Origin: Candidatus Aenigmatarchaeota archaeon
Lineage (GTDB): Archaea; Aenigmatarchaeota; Aenigmatarchaeia; CG10238-14
Assembly (NCBI GenBank): GCA_017610225.1
Contig: JAFCCM010000001.1
Span: forward strand, 1-64,000
DNA: 64,000 nt
Direction: 5' to 3'
Of this stretch, positions 15,218 through 23,878 are shown piece by piece (the stretch's first letter is position 1; every line of letters begins with the position of its first letter). Below the pieces are notes generated by a model. The model ran no database searches. It was given only the letters and a program-made list of their open reading frames with translations, and was not told the origin of the DNA. The position numbers and the translations under genes were made by a program.

Positions 15218-16768
15218 TTGAAGAATGTTGAAACTAAAGTAAAAAATGAGAAATTAAATACTAATGAGAAGAAAAATGAGAAAATGGATGGTTTTAAAAT
15301 ATTATTGGATTCATTTGTTAGAGATGAAGGTTTTGTTGAATTTCAGATAGAATCTTTTGATGAATTCATTAGAACAAAAATACCGAAGATAATAAAACAA
15401 ATCAAGGAGATTAAACCAGAAGTTCCTGACATAGGAGATTTTAAAATAAAACTTGGAAAATTTAAAATTGGTAAGCCCTCTGTAAAGGAAGCAGATGGTT
15501 CTATAAGGAATATATTACCTTTGGAAGCAAGGATGAGAAATCTTACATATGCAGCACCAATGTACATTGAGATGACTCCTATATTAAATGAAATAGAAAG
15601 TGAAACAATGTTTGTAAATTTTGGGGATTTACCTATCATGATTAAATCTAAAATATGTTCACTTTCTGGAATGAGCAGAAGAGAACTTATAGAATCGGGT
15701 GAGGACCCAGATGATCCTGGTGGTTATTTTATTATTAACGGAACAGAAAGAGTTTTAGTTTTAATAGAGGAAATATCTCCAAATAGGATTATTGTCGAGA
15801 AATCAAATATATCTAATATAACAGAAACTGTAAGAATACATTCTTCAAAAGATGGTTATGTTCAAAGGCATATAATTGAAAGAAGATCAGATGGTATAAT
15901 AAGAATCAATTTTGCGAATATAAACAAACTTCCTATTATTATTCTCCTAAGAGCTTTGGGGATTGAATCTGATAAAGATATAATTGATGCTATATCTTCT
16001 GATCCAGATGTTCAACAAGAATTTTATCCCAACCTTTTCGAGACTGAATCATCAAAAGTTAAGCAAGCAGTAGAAGAAATAGGTGCCCATTTGAGAATAC
16101 CTCAGAAAGAATATAGAATAGAAAGGGCTGAAAAAACTGTAGATAGATATTTGCTGCCTTATTTGGGTCAAGACAAAAAAGATAGAAAAGAAAAGGCATT
16201 GTTTCTTGGAAAAGCAGTTGAAAGATTATTGAAATTTCATTTACAAAAAATACCTGAATGTTATCTAGATCATTATTCGAACAAAAGATTAAAATTATGT
16301 GGGGATTTACTGGAAATTTTATTCAGGTCAATTTTACTTGGTAAATGGGGTTTAATAACAAGAATAAATTATAATTACCAAAAACTTACTAGAAGGGGTA
16401 GATTTCCACCATTACCATCTATAGTTGAGTCAAATGTTCTAACAAATCAGATAGCTTCAGCAATAGCTATAGGATCATGGGTTGGAGGAAGAACAGGTGT
16501 TTCACAAAGGTTAGAAAGAGACAGTTATATTAAAACAATATCCCATGTTAGGAATGTTTTATCACCATTGACATCAACACAAGAACATTTCAAAGCTAGA
16601 GAGTTACATCCGACACATTGGGGAAGATTAGATTCTTCACATACACCAGAAGGAGCTACAATTGGTTTAAGAAAATATTTGGCGATAATGACTAAAATAA
16701 CAACTGGTATACCAGAAAAAGATGAGAAATTATTTTTTGATGCTATTAAGAAGAAAATGAGGGGCTAA
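15218..16768 (+). CDS. rpoB2: RNA polymerase subunit B'' (Rpo2N)
   Basis: The 516-residue N-terminal half of the archaeal beta-like subunit carries the protrusion and lobe regions (GGYFIINGTERVLVLIEE; LLGKWGLITRINYNYQKLTRRGRFPPLPS) and the fork-region sequence THWGRLDSSHTPEGATIGLRKYLA. It starts at TTG with GGTGAT upstream; an ATG at codon 23 (15284) is possible because the first 22 residues are low-complexity and charged. Subunit B is split between B'' and B', as in many euryarchaea and DPANN. The usual upstream rpoH is absent. Confidence 0.95.
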   Translation: MKNVETKVKNEKLNTNEKKNEKMDGFKILLDSFVRDEGFVEFQIESFDEFIRTKIPKIIKQIKEIKPEVPDIGDFKIKLGKFKIGKPSVKEADGSIRNILPLEARMRNLTYAAPMYIEMTPILNEIESETMFVNFGDLPIMIKSKICSLSGMSRRELIESGEDPDDPGGYFIINGTERVLVLIEEISPNRIIVEKSNISNITETVRIHSSKDGYVQRHIIERRSDGIIRINFANINKLPIIILLRALGIESDKDIIDAISSDPDVQQEFYPNLFETESSKVKQAVEEIGAHLRIPQKEYRIERAEKTVDRYLLPYLGQDKKDRKEKALFLGKAVERLLKFHLQKIPECYLDHYSNKRLKLCGDLLEILFRSILLGKWGLITRINYNYQKLTRRGRFPPLPSIVESNVLTNQIASAIAIGSWVGGRTGVSQRLERDSYIKTISHVRNVLSPLTSTQEHFKARELHPTHWGRLDSSHTPEGATIGLRKYLAIMTKITTGIPEKDEKLFFDAIKKKMRG

Positions 16769-16770
16769 TC

Positions 16771-18567
16771 ATGGTAGATGTATTTATTGATGGAAGATAT
16801 ATTGGGGTAACAGAAAAACCTGAAGAGTTAGTAAAATTTGTAAGACAGAGAAGAAGAGTTGGAAAAATATCCAATCAAATCAATATATCTTATCTAGATT
16901 ATCTGAATGAAATAAAAATAGTTGCTGATCCTGGGAGAGTAAGAAGACCATTAATAATTATTGAAGACGGGAAATCAAAACTAACAAGAGAACATTTAGA
17001 AAAACTTGATAAGGGAGAAATAACATGGAATGATTTGGTTCAAAATGGAATTATTGAGTTTTTAGATGCAGAAGAAGAAGAAAATGCTTATGTTGCTCTA
17101 AAACCAGAAGATTTGACGGATGAGCATACACATCTTGAGATTGACCCTTTAGTTATTCTTGGTATATCAACTTCTTTTGTTCCTTTTCCTGAATTTAATC
17201 GTGGTGATAGGGTAAATTTTGGTTCTAAAATGGTTGGACAGGCCATTGGTATATTTTCCACGAATTTCTTAAAAAGGGTAGATACAAAAACTAACATCCT
17301 AGCTTATCCTCAAAATTCTCTTGTCAAAACTCATATCAATGATGTTCTAAATTATGAAAATCATCCAAGCGGGCAAAATATAGTCATTGCTGTTATGACT
17401 TTTAAATGCTTTAACATCGAGGATGCTATAGTTATGAATAAATCTTCAATAGAAAGAGGATTGTTTTGGAGTTATCTTCTTAGGGCATATGAATCTGAAG
17501 AAAAAAGATATATGGGTGGTCAGGAAGATGTTATTGGGATTCCAGAACCAGGTGTAAGAGGTTATGCTGGTGAAGATTCATACAAACATCTTTCAGAAGA
17601 TGGAATTGTAGACCCAGGAACTAAACTAGCAGAAGAACAAATAATCATAGGAAAAACATCTCCTTTAAGATTTTTAGGAAGTTTAGACCAGTTTATTACA
17701 GATTTGGAAAATATTAGAGAAACCTCTGTTAAAATAAGGCATGGTCAAAAGGGAATAGTTGATAGAGTGTTTATAACAGAAAGTGTTGGTGGTAACAAGC
17801 TCATCAAGGTAGTTGTCAGAGATCTTAAAAGACCAGAAATGGGTGATAAATTTGCAAGTAGACATGGTCAAAAAGGTGTTATTGGTTTAATTATACCAGA
17901 AGAAGATTTGCCATTCACAAAAGATGGGGTTGTTCCAGATATAATTTTCAATCCACATGGTATTCCTTCAAGGATGACTATGGGTAAACTTCTAGAAATA
18001 TTGGCAGGAAAATTATGTGCTTTAGAAGGTAAGAACATGTTAAGCTCAGCTTTTCATTCAATACCAGAAGATTATCTAAGAGAATCATTAGTAAAATACG
18101 GATTCAAAGATGACGGAAAAGAAACGCTATATAATGGAGAAACAGGGAAAAAATATAGACAGGATATATTAATTGGGAATGTTTTCTATCAAAAATTAGA
18201 CCATTTAGTTTCTAATAAAATTCATGCGAGATCAAGAGGTCCTGTAGCTTTATTAACAAAACAACCGACAGAAGGAAAAGCTAAAAGAGGTGGACTCAGA
18301 CTTGGAGAGATGGAGAAAGATTGTTTGATTGCGCAGGGAGCATCGTTATTACTTAAAGAAAGATTTGATGCTGATAGAACTACTGTATCTATATGTAAGG
18401 AATGTGGTTTGCCATCTATTTATGACAAGGTTAAGAATAAGAAATTCTGCCCTGTTTGCGGAGAATCAAAGATTGTCGATACTGAGATGGCTTATGCATT
18501 CAAACTTTTATTGGATGAGTTAAAGAGTATGTTAATATATCCAAAAATAATTACAAAAGAGGATTAG
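16771..18567 (+). CDS. rpoB1: RNA polymerase subunit B' (Rpo2C)
   Basis: The 598-residue C-terminal half of subunit B contains catalytic-centre motifs: the hybrid-binding segment FKCFNIEDAIVMNKSSIERG, RPEMGDKFASRHGQKGVIG, and RGGLRLGEMEKDCLIAQGAS. A C-terminal zinc ribbon (CKECGLPS...FCPVCGES) ends the clamp. It starts 2 nt after the rpoB2 stop, so the two are co-translated. Confidence 0.97.
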   Translation: MVDVFIDGRYIGVTEKPEELVKFVRQRRRVGKISNQINISYLDYLNEIKIVADPGRVRRPLIIIEDGKSKLTREHLEKLDKGEITWNDLVQNGIIEFLDAEEEENAYVALKPEDLTDEHTHLEIDPLVILGISTSFVPFPEFNRGDRVNFGSKMVGQAIGIFSTNFLKRVDTKTNILAYPQNSLVKTHINDVLNYENHPSGQNIVIAVMTFKCFNIEDAIVMNKSSIERGLFWSYLLRAYESEEKRYMGGQEDVIGIPEPGVRGYAGEDSYKHLSEDGIVDPGTKLAEEQIIIGKTSPLRFLGSLDQFITDLENIRETSVKIRHGQKGIVDRVFITESVGGNKLIKVVVRDLKRPEMGDKFASRHGQKGVIGLIIPEEDLPFTKDGVVPDIIFNPHGIPSRMTMGKLLEILAGKLCALEGKNMLSSAFHSIPEDYLRESLVKYGFKDDGKETLYNGETGKKYRQDILIGNVFYQKLDHLVSNKIHARSRGPVALLTKQPTEGKAKRGGLRLGEMEKDCLIAQGASLLLKERFDADRTTVSICKECGLPSIYDKVKNKKFCPVCGESKIVDTEMAYAFKLLLDELKSMLIYPKIITKED

Positions 18568-21054
18568 ATGATAGATAGAATTGAATTTAGTGTATTAAAA
18601 CCTGAAATGGTCAAGAAGATGGCGGCAGCTAAGATAACTAAAACTGATTTATATGATCAAGAAGGTTATCCAGTTGAAGGAGGATTAATGGATCCAAGAT
18701 TAGGTACAATTGATCCAGGTTTAAGGTGTAGGACATGTAATGCAACAGTTGGTGAATGTCCTGGACATTTTGGTTATTTAGAATTAACAAGACCAATCAT
18801 CAATGTTCATTATGCTAAATTAATATACAATATAATCCTTTTAACTTGTAGAAAATGTGGAAGGATTCTTGTCAATGATCAAGGTTTAGAAAAATTCAAA
18901 AAAAGTAAAAAATCGATAAAAAAACTAAAAAGTCTTGTAAAATCTGAATGTCCATATTGTGGAGAAAAACAGAAGAAGGTAAAGTTTATTAAACCAACAA
19001 CTGTTACTGAAGGAGCTACTATGTTAACGCAAGTTGAAGTTAGAGAGAGATTACAAAAAATAACAAATGAAGATTTAGCTTATATCGGTATTAGAAATAC
19101 AAGACCTGAATATTTTATTATTAGTTTACTTCCTATACCCCCAGTTACAATGAGACCTTCTATTACTTTAGAAACAGGTGAAAGGTCTGAGGATGATTTG
19201 ACACATAAGCTAGTTGATATAGTCAGAATAAATAAAAGATTAAGAGAGAACATAGATTTAGGTGCACCTGATTTTATAATTCAAGATTTATGGGAATTAC
19301 TTCAGTATCATATTGCAACTTACATAAATAATGAAATAACTGGTGTTCCTCCTGCTAGACATAGATCAGGGAGAATTCTGAAGACTTTAACTCAAAGATT
19401 GAAAGCAAAGGATGGTAGATTTAGACATAATTTAATTGGTAAAAGAGTTAACTTCTCTGGAAGAACTGTTATTAGTCCAGATCCTATGTTGGATATAGAT
19501 GAGGTCGGAATACCATTAGTAATTGCTAAAGAATTGACAATACCTGTTGTTGCTGAAGAAAGAAATATAAAATATCTTCAAAAATTAATAAAAAATTATC
19601 CAGATTGGCCAACTGTTAATTATGTTTTAAGACCTGATGGTAGAAGAAAAAAAGTAACAGAACTTAATAAAAAAGAGATAGCAGAAGAAATAGAACCAGG
19701 ATATACAATAGAAAAACAGTTAGGAAATGGGGATTGGTTAATTTTTAACAGACAACCTTCTTTACATAGAATGAGTATGATGGGTCACAGAGTAAGAGTG
19801 ATGCCATATAAAACATTCCGTTTAAATCCAACTGTTTGTGCACCTTATAATGCAGATTTTGATGGAGATGAAATGAATATTCATATTCCTCAAACAAAAG
19901 AAGCTCAAACAGAAACTGAATTATTATCAGCAGTTGGAGTACAAATGAGAAGTCCAAGATTCAGTGGACCTATAATTGGATTTAAAAATGATTATATAAC
20001 AGGATTATACTTACTGACACATGGAAATAAAACATTTACAAGAGAAGAAACAGTTAATATTGTCAGATCATGTAATGTTGACATAGAAATTCCAAATAAG
20101 AAAATATTTACAGGAAAAGAAATATTCAGTTTATTCTTACCAAAAGATTTCAGTTTTGAGTATAATGGAAAAAGTGACAAAGTTATAATCAAAGATGGTA
20201 ACTTGATTGAAGGAACAATAGACGAGAGGGCATTAGCTGCATTTAAGGGAAGAATATTTGATGAGATTGATGAGAAATATGGTCATACTTTTGCAAAGAA
20301 ATTTTTGTTTGACATGACAAAACTTTCGATTGAGATTTTGTCTATATATGGATTCACGCTTTCTCTTTCAGATCATGATTTAACTGATGATGGAAGAGTA
20401 AAAATAGAGAAATTATTGAAAGAAACTAAAGGAACTACAGATAAGCTAATCAAGGACTTTGAAAGTGGTAAAATTAATTTAATTGTGGGAAAAAATTCGG
20501 AAGAAACACTAGAAGTATATATTAAAAAAGAACTTGCAGAAGCGTTAAATAAAGTTACAGATATTGTGAAAAAAGATATGCCAGAAAATAATATTATTCT
20601 GATGGCAAAAAGTGGTTCAAGAGGAAGTATAATTAATATAGTCCAGTCATCAGCTTTAATTGGTCAAGAAACAGTAAAAGGTGAAAGAATTAATATAGGT
20701 TATCATAATAGAACATTCTCACACTTTAAGAAAGGGGATAAAAGTCTTGAATCAAAAGGTTTTGTTACTCATGGTTATAAACAAGGTCTTAGCCCATTTG
20801 AATTCTTTTTTGATGCTATGAACAGTAGAGAAGGTCTGATGGATAAATCATTAAAAACAAGACATAGTGGTTATTTGGAAAGAAGATTGGTTGGTGCACT
20901 AAAAGATTTAAAAGTTTGTTATGATGGAACTGTGAGGGATAGTAGTAATAAAATAGTACAATTTATCCCGGGAGAAGATGGTTTAGATCCGTCAAAAATA
21001 CAAAAAGGTGGAATCAATGTCAAACGAATTTCAAGAGAAATCATTGGAAAATAA
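18568..21054 (+). CDS. rpoA1: RNA polymerase subunit A' (Rpo1N)
   Basis: The 828-residue largest subunit has two N-terminal zinc sites (CRTCNATVGECPGHFG; CRKCG...CPYCGEKQ). The catalytic loop NADFDGDEMN holds the three Asp residues that chelate Mg2+, and the bridge helix region (MNSREGLMDKSLKTRHSGYLERRL) is present. It begins directly after the rpoB1 stop. The 3' end overlaps rpoA2 in another frame, the usual archaeal A'/A'' split. Confidence 0.97.
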   Translation: MIDRIEFSVLKPEMVKKMAAAKITKTDLYDQEGYPVEGGLMDPRLGTIDPGLRCRTCNATVGECPGHFGYLELTRPIINVHYAKLIYNIILLTCRKCGRILVNDQGLEKFKKSKKSIKKLKSLVKSECPYCGEKQKKVKFIKPTTVTEGATMLTQVEVRERLQKITNEDLAYIGIRNTRPEYFIISLLPIPPVTMRPSITLETGERSEDDLTHKLVDIVRINKRLRENIDLGAPDFIIQDLWELLQYHIATYINNEITGVPPARHRSGRILKTLTQRLKAKDGRFRHNLIGKRVNFSGRTVISPDPMLDIDEVGIPLVIAKELTIPVVAEERNIKYLQKLIKNYPDWPTVNYVLRPDGRRKKVTELNKKEIAEEIEPGYTIEKQLGNGDWLIFNRQPSLHRMSMMGHRVRVMPYKTFRLNPTVCAPYNADFDGDEMNIHIPQTKEAQTETELLSAVGVQMRSPRFSGPIIGFKNDYITGLYLLTHGNKTFTREETVNIVRSCNVDIEIPNKKIFTGKEIFSLFLPKDFSFEYNGKSDKVIIKDGNLIEGTIDERALAAFKGRIFDEIDEKYGHTFAKKFLFDMTKLSIEILSIYGFTLSLSDHDLTDDGRVKIEKLLKETKGTTDKLIKDFESGKINLIVGKNSEETLEVYIKKELAEALNKVTDIVKKDMPENNIILMAKSGSRGSIINIVQSSALIGQETVKGERINIGYHNRTFSHFKKGDKSLESKGFVTHGYKQGLSPFEFFFDAMNSREGLMDKSLKTRHSGYLERRLVGALKDLKVCYDGTVRDSSNKIVQFIPGEDGLDPSKIQKGGINVKRISREIIGK

Positions 21055-22159
21055 TGGAATTTTACCAGATAAGATTCTAAGAGAAATAGATAGACTTTGT
21101 AAGATCAAAAAAGTCAATTCTTCAAAAAAATCTAAAATAATTAATTTATTGAAAAAAAAATACCTTGAAAATTCATTTGAGCCTGGAGAAGCTATAGGAA
21201 TAATTACTGCTCAATCACTATCAGAACCTGCAACTCAGATGACTATGCGTACTTACCATTTTGCTGGTTCGGCTGGGCTTCAGGTGACACTTGGTCTACC
21301 TCGTCTAATAGAAATTTTTGATGCTAGAAAAGAACCCTCCACACCTATTATGACAATATATCTCAAAAAGCAATTTAATACAGAAAAAGGAGCTGAGAAG
21401 TTTGCTAAGAAAATAAAGGAAAAAAAACTTAAGACGTTTTTAGAATCTATATCTTTGGATTTGACTAACAAGAAAATTCAAATTAAATTTAAGAAAATCA
21501 AAAAATCAGAAATGGAAAAAATTATTGAAAAAACACAAGAAAAATTCAAAAAGGTTAAAATTAAAACTAGAGAAAATAATATTACTGTTGGATCAGATGG
21601 AGAAAAAGAATTAACTATAAAAGACTTACAGAAATTAAAGAAAAAGATGCTTGATTTAACTGTTTCTGGTGTAAGTGATGTAATTAATGCTGTTATTATA
21701 AGAGAAGAAAAAAATTGGGTTGTTAAAACTTTTGGCTCCAACTTTTCTCAAATAATTAAGATGGATGAGGTTGATTTTAGGAAATGTTATACGAACAATT
21801 TTTATGAAATCCGAGAAGTTTTGGGTATAGAAGCTGCTAGACAATCATTAATGAGAGAAATAAAGGAAACACTTTCTCAACAAGGTTTAAGTGTTGATGA
21901 AAGACATATAATGTTAATTGCTGACATTATGTTATTTACTGGTGAAATAAAAGCAGTGGGAAGATATGGTGTTGCTGGGATGAAATCGTCTGTACTAACA
22001 AGAGCTGGTTTTGAAGAAACTACAAAACATTTAGTCAAGGCTTCTATTAGAAATGAAAAAGATGACTTTAGTGGTATATTTGAGAATGTTATGATCAACC
22101 AACAAATTCCTGTTGGTACTGGTATATTTGAGTTGGTGGCAAAAATAGGTGAAGATTAG
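21017..22159 (+). CDS. rpoA2: RNA polymerase subunit A'' (Rpo1C)
   Basis: About 380 residues forming the C-terminal part of the largest subunit, with the trigger-loop signature PGEAIGIITAQSLSEPATQMTMRTYHFAG and late motif GRYGVAGMKSSVLTRAGFEETTKHL. The ATG at 21017 (MSNEFQ) is preferred; a GTG at 21008 is also in frame. It overlaps the rpoA1 end by 38 nt, implying translational coupling. Confidence 0.96.
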   Translation: MSNEFQEKSLENNGILPDKILREIDRLCKIKKVNSSKKSKIINLLKKKYLENSFEPGEAIGIITAQSLSEPATQMTMRTYHFAGSAGLQVTLGLPRLIEIFDARKEPSTPIMTIYLKKQFNTEKGAEKFAKKIKEKKLKTFLESISLDLTNKKIQIKFKKIKKSEMEKIIEKTQEKFKKVKIKTRENNITVGSDGEKELTIKDLQKLKKKMLDLTVSGVSDVINAVIIREEKNWVVKTFGSNFSQIIKMDEVDFRKCYTNNFYEIREVLGIEAARQSLMREIKETLSQQGLSVDERHIMLIADIMLFTGEIKAVGRYGVAGMKSSVLTRAGFEETTKHLVKASIRNEKDDFSGIFENVMINQQIPVGTGIFELVAKIGED

Positions 22160-22431
22160 TGGATATAAAAAAAACTATAAAAGATGCAATAAAAGATGAT
22201 AGAGTAATATTAGGATATGATAGAACCATTAAGGAAATAAAAACAAAAAAACCAAAAATGATTGTATATGCAAATAATATACCAAAAGACAGGCTGAAAA
22301 ATATCATACATAATACAAAACTTACAAAAATTGATACCGAGGAATATCCAGGTGATAACGTAAGCTTGGGGTTAATCTGTGGTAAACCATTTTCAGTTAG
22401 CATACTAGTAATAAAAGGGAATGAAAAATGA
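22159..22431 (+). CDS. rpl30e: ribosomal protein eL30
   Basis: The 90-residue protein has the L7Ae/eL30 fold (AIKDDRVILGYDRTIKEIK; MIVYANNIPKDR; VSLGLICGKPFSVSILVI). The GTG start overlaps the rpoA2 stop by one base (TAGTG). It sits in the conserved archaeal order rpoA2-eL30-nusA-uS12. Confidence 0.92.
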   Translation: MDIKKTIKDAIKDDRVILGYDRTIKEIKTKKPKMIVYANNIPKDRLKNIIHNTKLTKIDTEEYPGDNVSLGLICGKPFSVSILVIKGNEK

Positions 22432-22844
22432 CAATAGTATTCGACATGGATACAATAAGGCTTTTGAACTTATTTGAGAATATAACAAATGTTCCTGTTA
22501 AGGATTGTTATGTAAGTGGAGAAAATGTTTATTTTATAGTAGAAGAAGGAAAGATTGGATTGGCTATAGGTAAGGGTGGAAGTTCAATAAAAAGTGTTGA
22601 AAGAACAATTGGAAAAAAAGTTAAGGTATTTGAATATTCATCAAATCCTGTTGAATTTGTCAAGAATTTGATACCACAATCAAAGGAAGTTAGTCTAATA
22701 AATAATGGAGAAACGGTTGAGATACAAATAAAAGTTGATAGATCTGATAAAGGATATGTTATTGGAAGAGAAGGAGAAAAGATAAAAATATATAAGGAAA
22801 TATTAAAAAGAGTTCATAATATCTCAGATTTAAAGGTGAAATAA
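22428..22844 (+). CDS. nusA: NusA-like KH-domain protein
   Basis: The 138-residue protein has two KH modules with GxxG loops (GLAIGKGGSSIKSVERTIG; GYVIGREGEKIKIYKEIL). Archaeal NusA consists only of the KH part of bacterial NusA and binds RNA, probably in termination or antitermination. It overlaps the eL30 stop by 4 nt and its own stop overlaps uS12 by 1 nt. Confidence 0.93.
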   Translation: MTIVFDMDTIRLLNLFENITNVPVKDCYVSGENVYFIVEEGKIGLAIGKGGSSIKSVERTIGKKVKVFEYSSNPVEFVKNLIPQSKEVSLINNGETVEIQIKVDRSDKGYVIGREGEKIKIYKEILKRVHNISDLKVK

Positions 22845-23269
22845 TGGCAAGAGGAGAATTTTCCGCAAGAAAACTCAAAAAGAGTAGAAAAAAGATGAAA
22901 TGGAAAGATGTTAGTTATATGAAGAGACAATTAAGGCTGAAAAGAAAAGAACCTTTGGGAAATTCACCACAGGGGAAAGGAATAGTTATAGATAAGAGGA
23001 CATGTGAGCAAAAACAACCTCATTCTGGATTGATTAAGACAGTTAGAGTCCAATTAGTAAAAAATAACATTCAGGTTACAGCATTTGTTCCTGGGAATAA
23101 GGCTATAGATCAAATCACTGAACATGATGAAGTCATAATAGAAGGTGTTGGTGGTTCTCAAGGTGGTCCAATAGGAAGTCAATGGGGATTGAAATATAAG
23201 GTTGTTATGGTTAATGGTGTCGCATTATCAGAAATTCTTTCAGGGAAAAAACAGAAACCAATGAGGTAA
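22844..23269 (+). CDS. rps12: ribosomal protein uS12 with altered decoding loops
   Basis: The 141-residue protein aligns with archaeal uS12 (KGIVIDKRTCEQKQP; VRVQLVKNNIQVTAFVPG; DEVIIEGVGG). It lies in the decoding centre of the 30S subunit. The nearly invariant PNSA loop reads PHSG (59-62), and the second loop, usually with GDxxGV, reads GSQWGL (111-116). Both loops touch the codon-anticodon helix in known structures. The frame is intact, so this is divergence, not damage. Confidence 0.93.
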   Translation: MARGEFSARKLKKSRKKMKWKDVSYMKRQLRLKRKEPLGNSPQGKGIVIDKRTCEQKQPHSGLIKTVRVQLVKNNIQVTAFVPGNKAIDQITEHDEVIIEGVGGSQGGPIGSQWGLKYKVVMVNGVALSEILSGKKQKPMR

Positions 23270-23273
23270 TCTT

Positions 23274-23876
23274 ATGTCAGAAATCAAAATGTTTAATAGA
23301 TGGTCATTTGATGGGGTTAGTGTTAATGATCCTGGGTTAAAACCTTATGTCAATCTTAAGCCAATTATTGTTCCGAAAACAGGAGGAAAATATAGTCAAA
23401 AGAAATTTCATAAATCAAAAATGAATATTGTTGAAAGGTTTGCTAATAAATTAATGGTTTCTGGTCATAAAGGAAAGAAACATTTAATAAGTTCTGGAAG
23501 AAACACAGGTAAGACACAAACTATTTTTAATATCATAAGAGAAGTTTTTGAAAAAATAGAGAAACAAACAAAAGAAAATCCTTTGAAAATTTTTGTTGGT
23601 GCTATTGAAAATGCATCTCTAAGAGAAGAGATAACATCCTATCAGATGGGTGGGTCAATGATTAGAAAGGCTGTAATTACTTCTCCACAAAGAAGAGTTG
23701 ATTCCGCTTTATCAATAATTTGTCAATCTTCTTATAGAAAATCATTTGGTAAAAAAATATCGATTGCTGATGCTTTAGTTAGTGAGATAGTTAATGCTTA
23801 CAAAAATGATGCTTCAAAATCTGAAGCTATTAAAGAGAAGGAAAGAATTGAGAGAGAAGCTGGTGGGGCTAGATAA
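23274..23876 (+). CDS. rps7: ribosomal protein uS7
   Basis: The 200-residue archaeal uS7 has motifs HKGKKHLISSGRNTGKTQ and GAIENASLREEITSYQMGGSMIRKAVITSPQRRVDSAL. It nucleates assembly of the 30S head. It begins 4 nt after uS12 and precedes aEF2 by 2 nt. Confidence 0.95.
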   Translation: MSEIKMFNRWSFDGVSVNDPGLKPYVNLKPIIVPKTGGKYSQKKFHKSKMNIVERFANKLMVSGHKGKKHLISSGRNTGKTQTIFNIIREVFEKIEKQTKENPLKIFVGAIENASLREEITSYQMGGSMIRKAVITSPQRRVDSALSIICQSSYRKSFGKKISIADALVSEIVNAYKNDASKSEAIKEKERIEREAGGAR

Positions 23877-23878
23877 TT

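Noticed and set aside
21008..21054. Overlap of rpoA1 and rpoA2 could suggest a frameshift.
   Set aside because: Splitting of subunit A into A' and A'' with overlapping ends is normal in archaea; both parts are complete.
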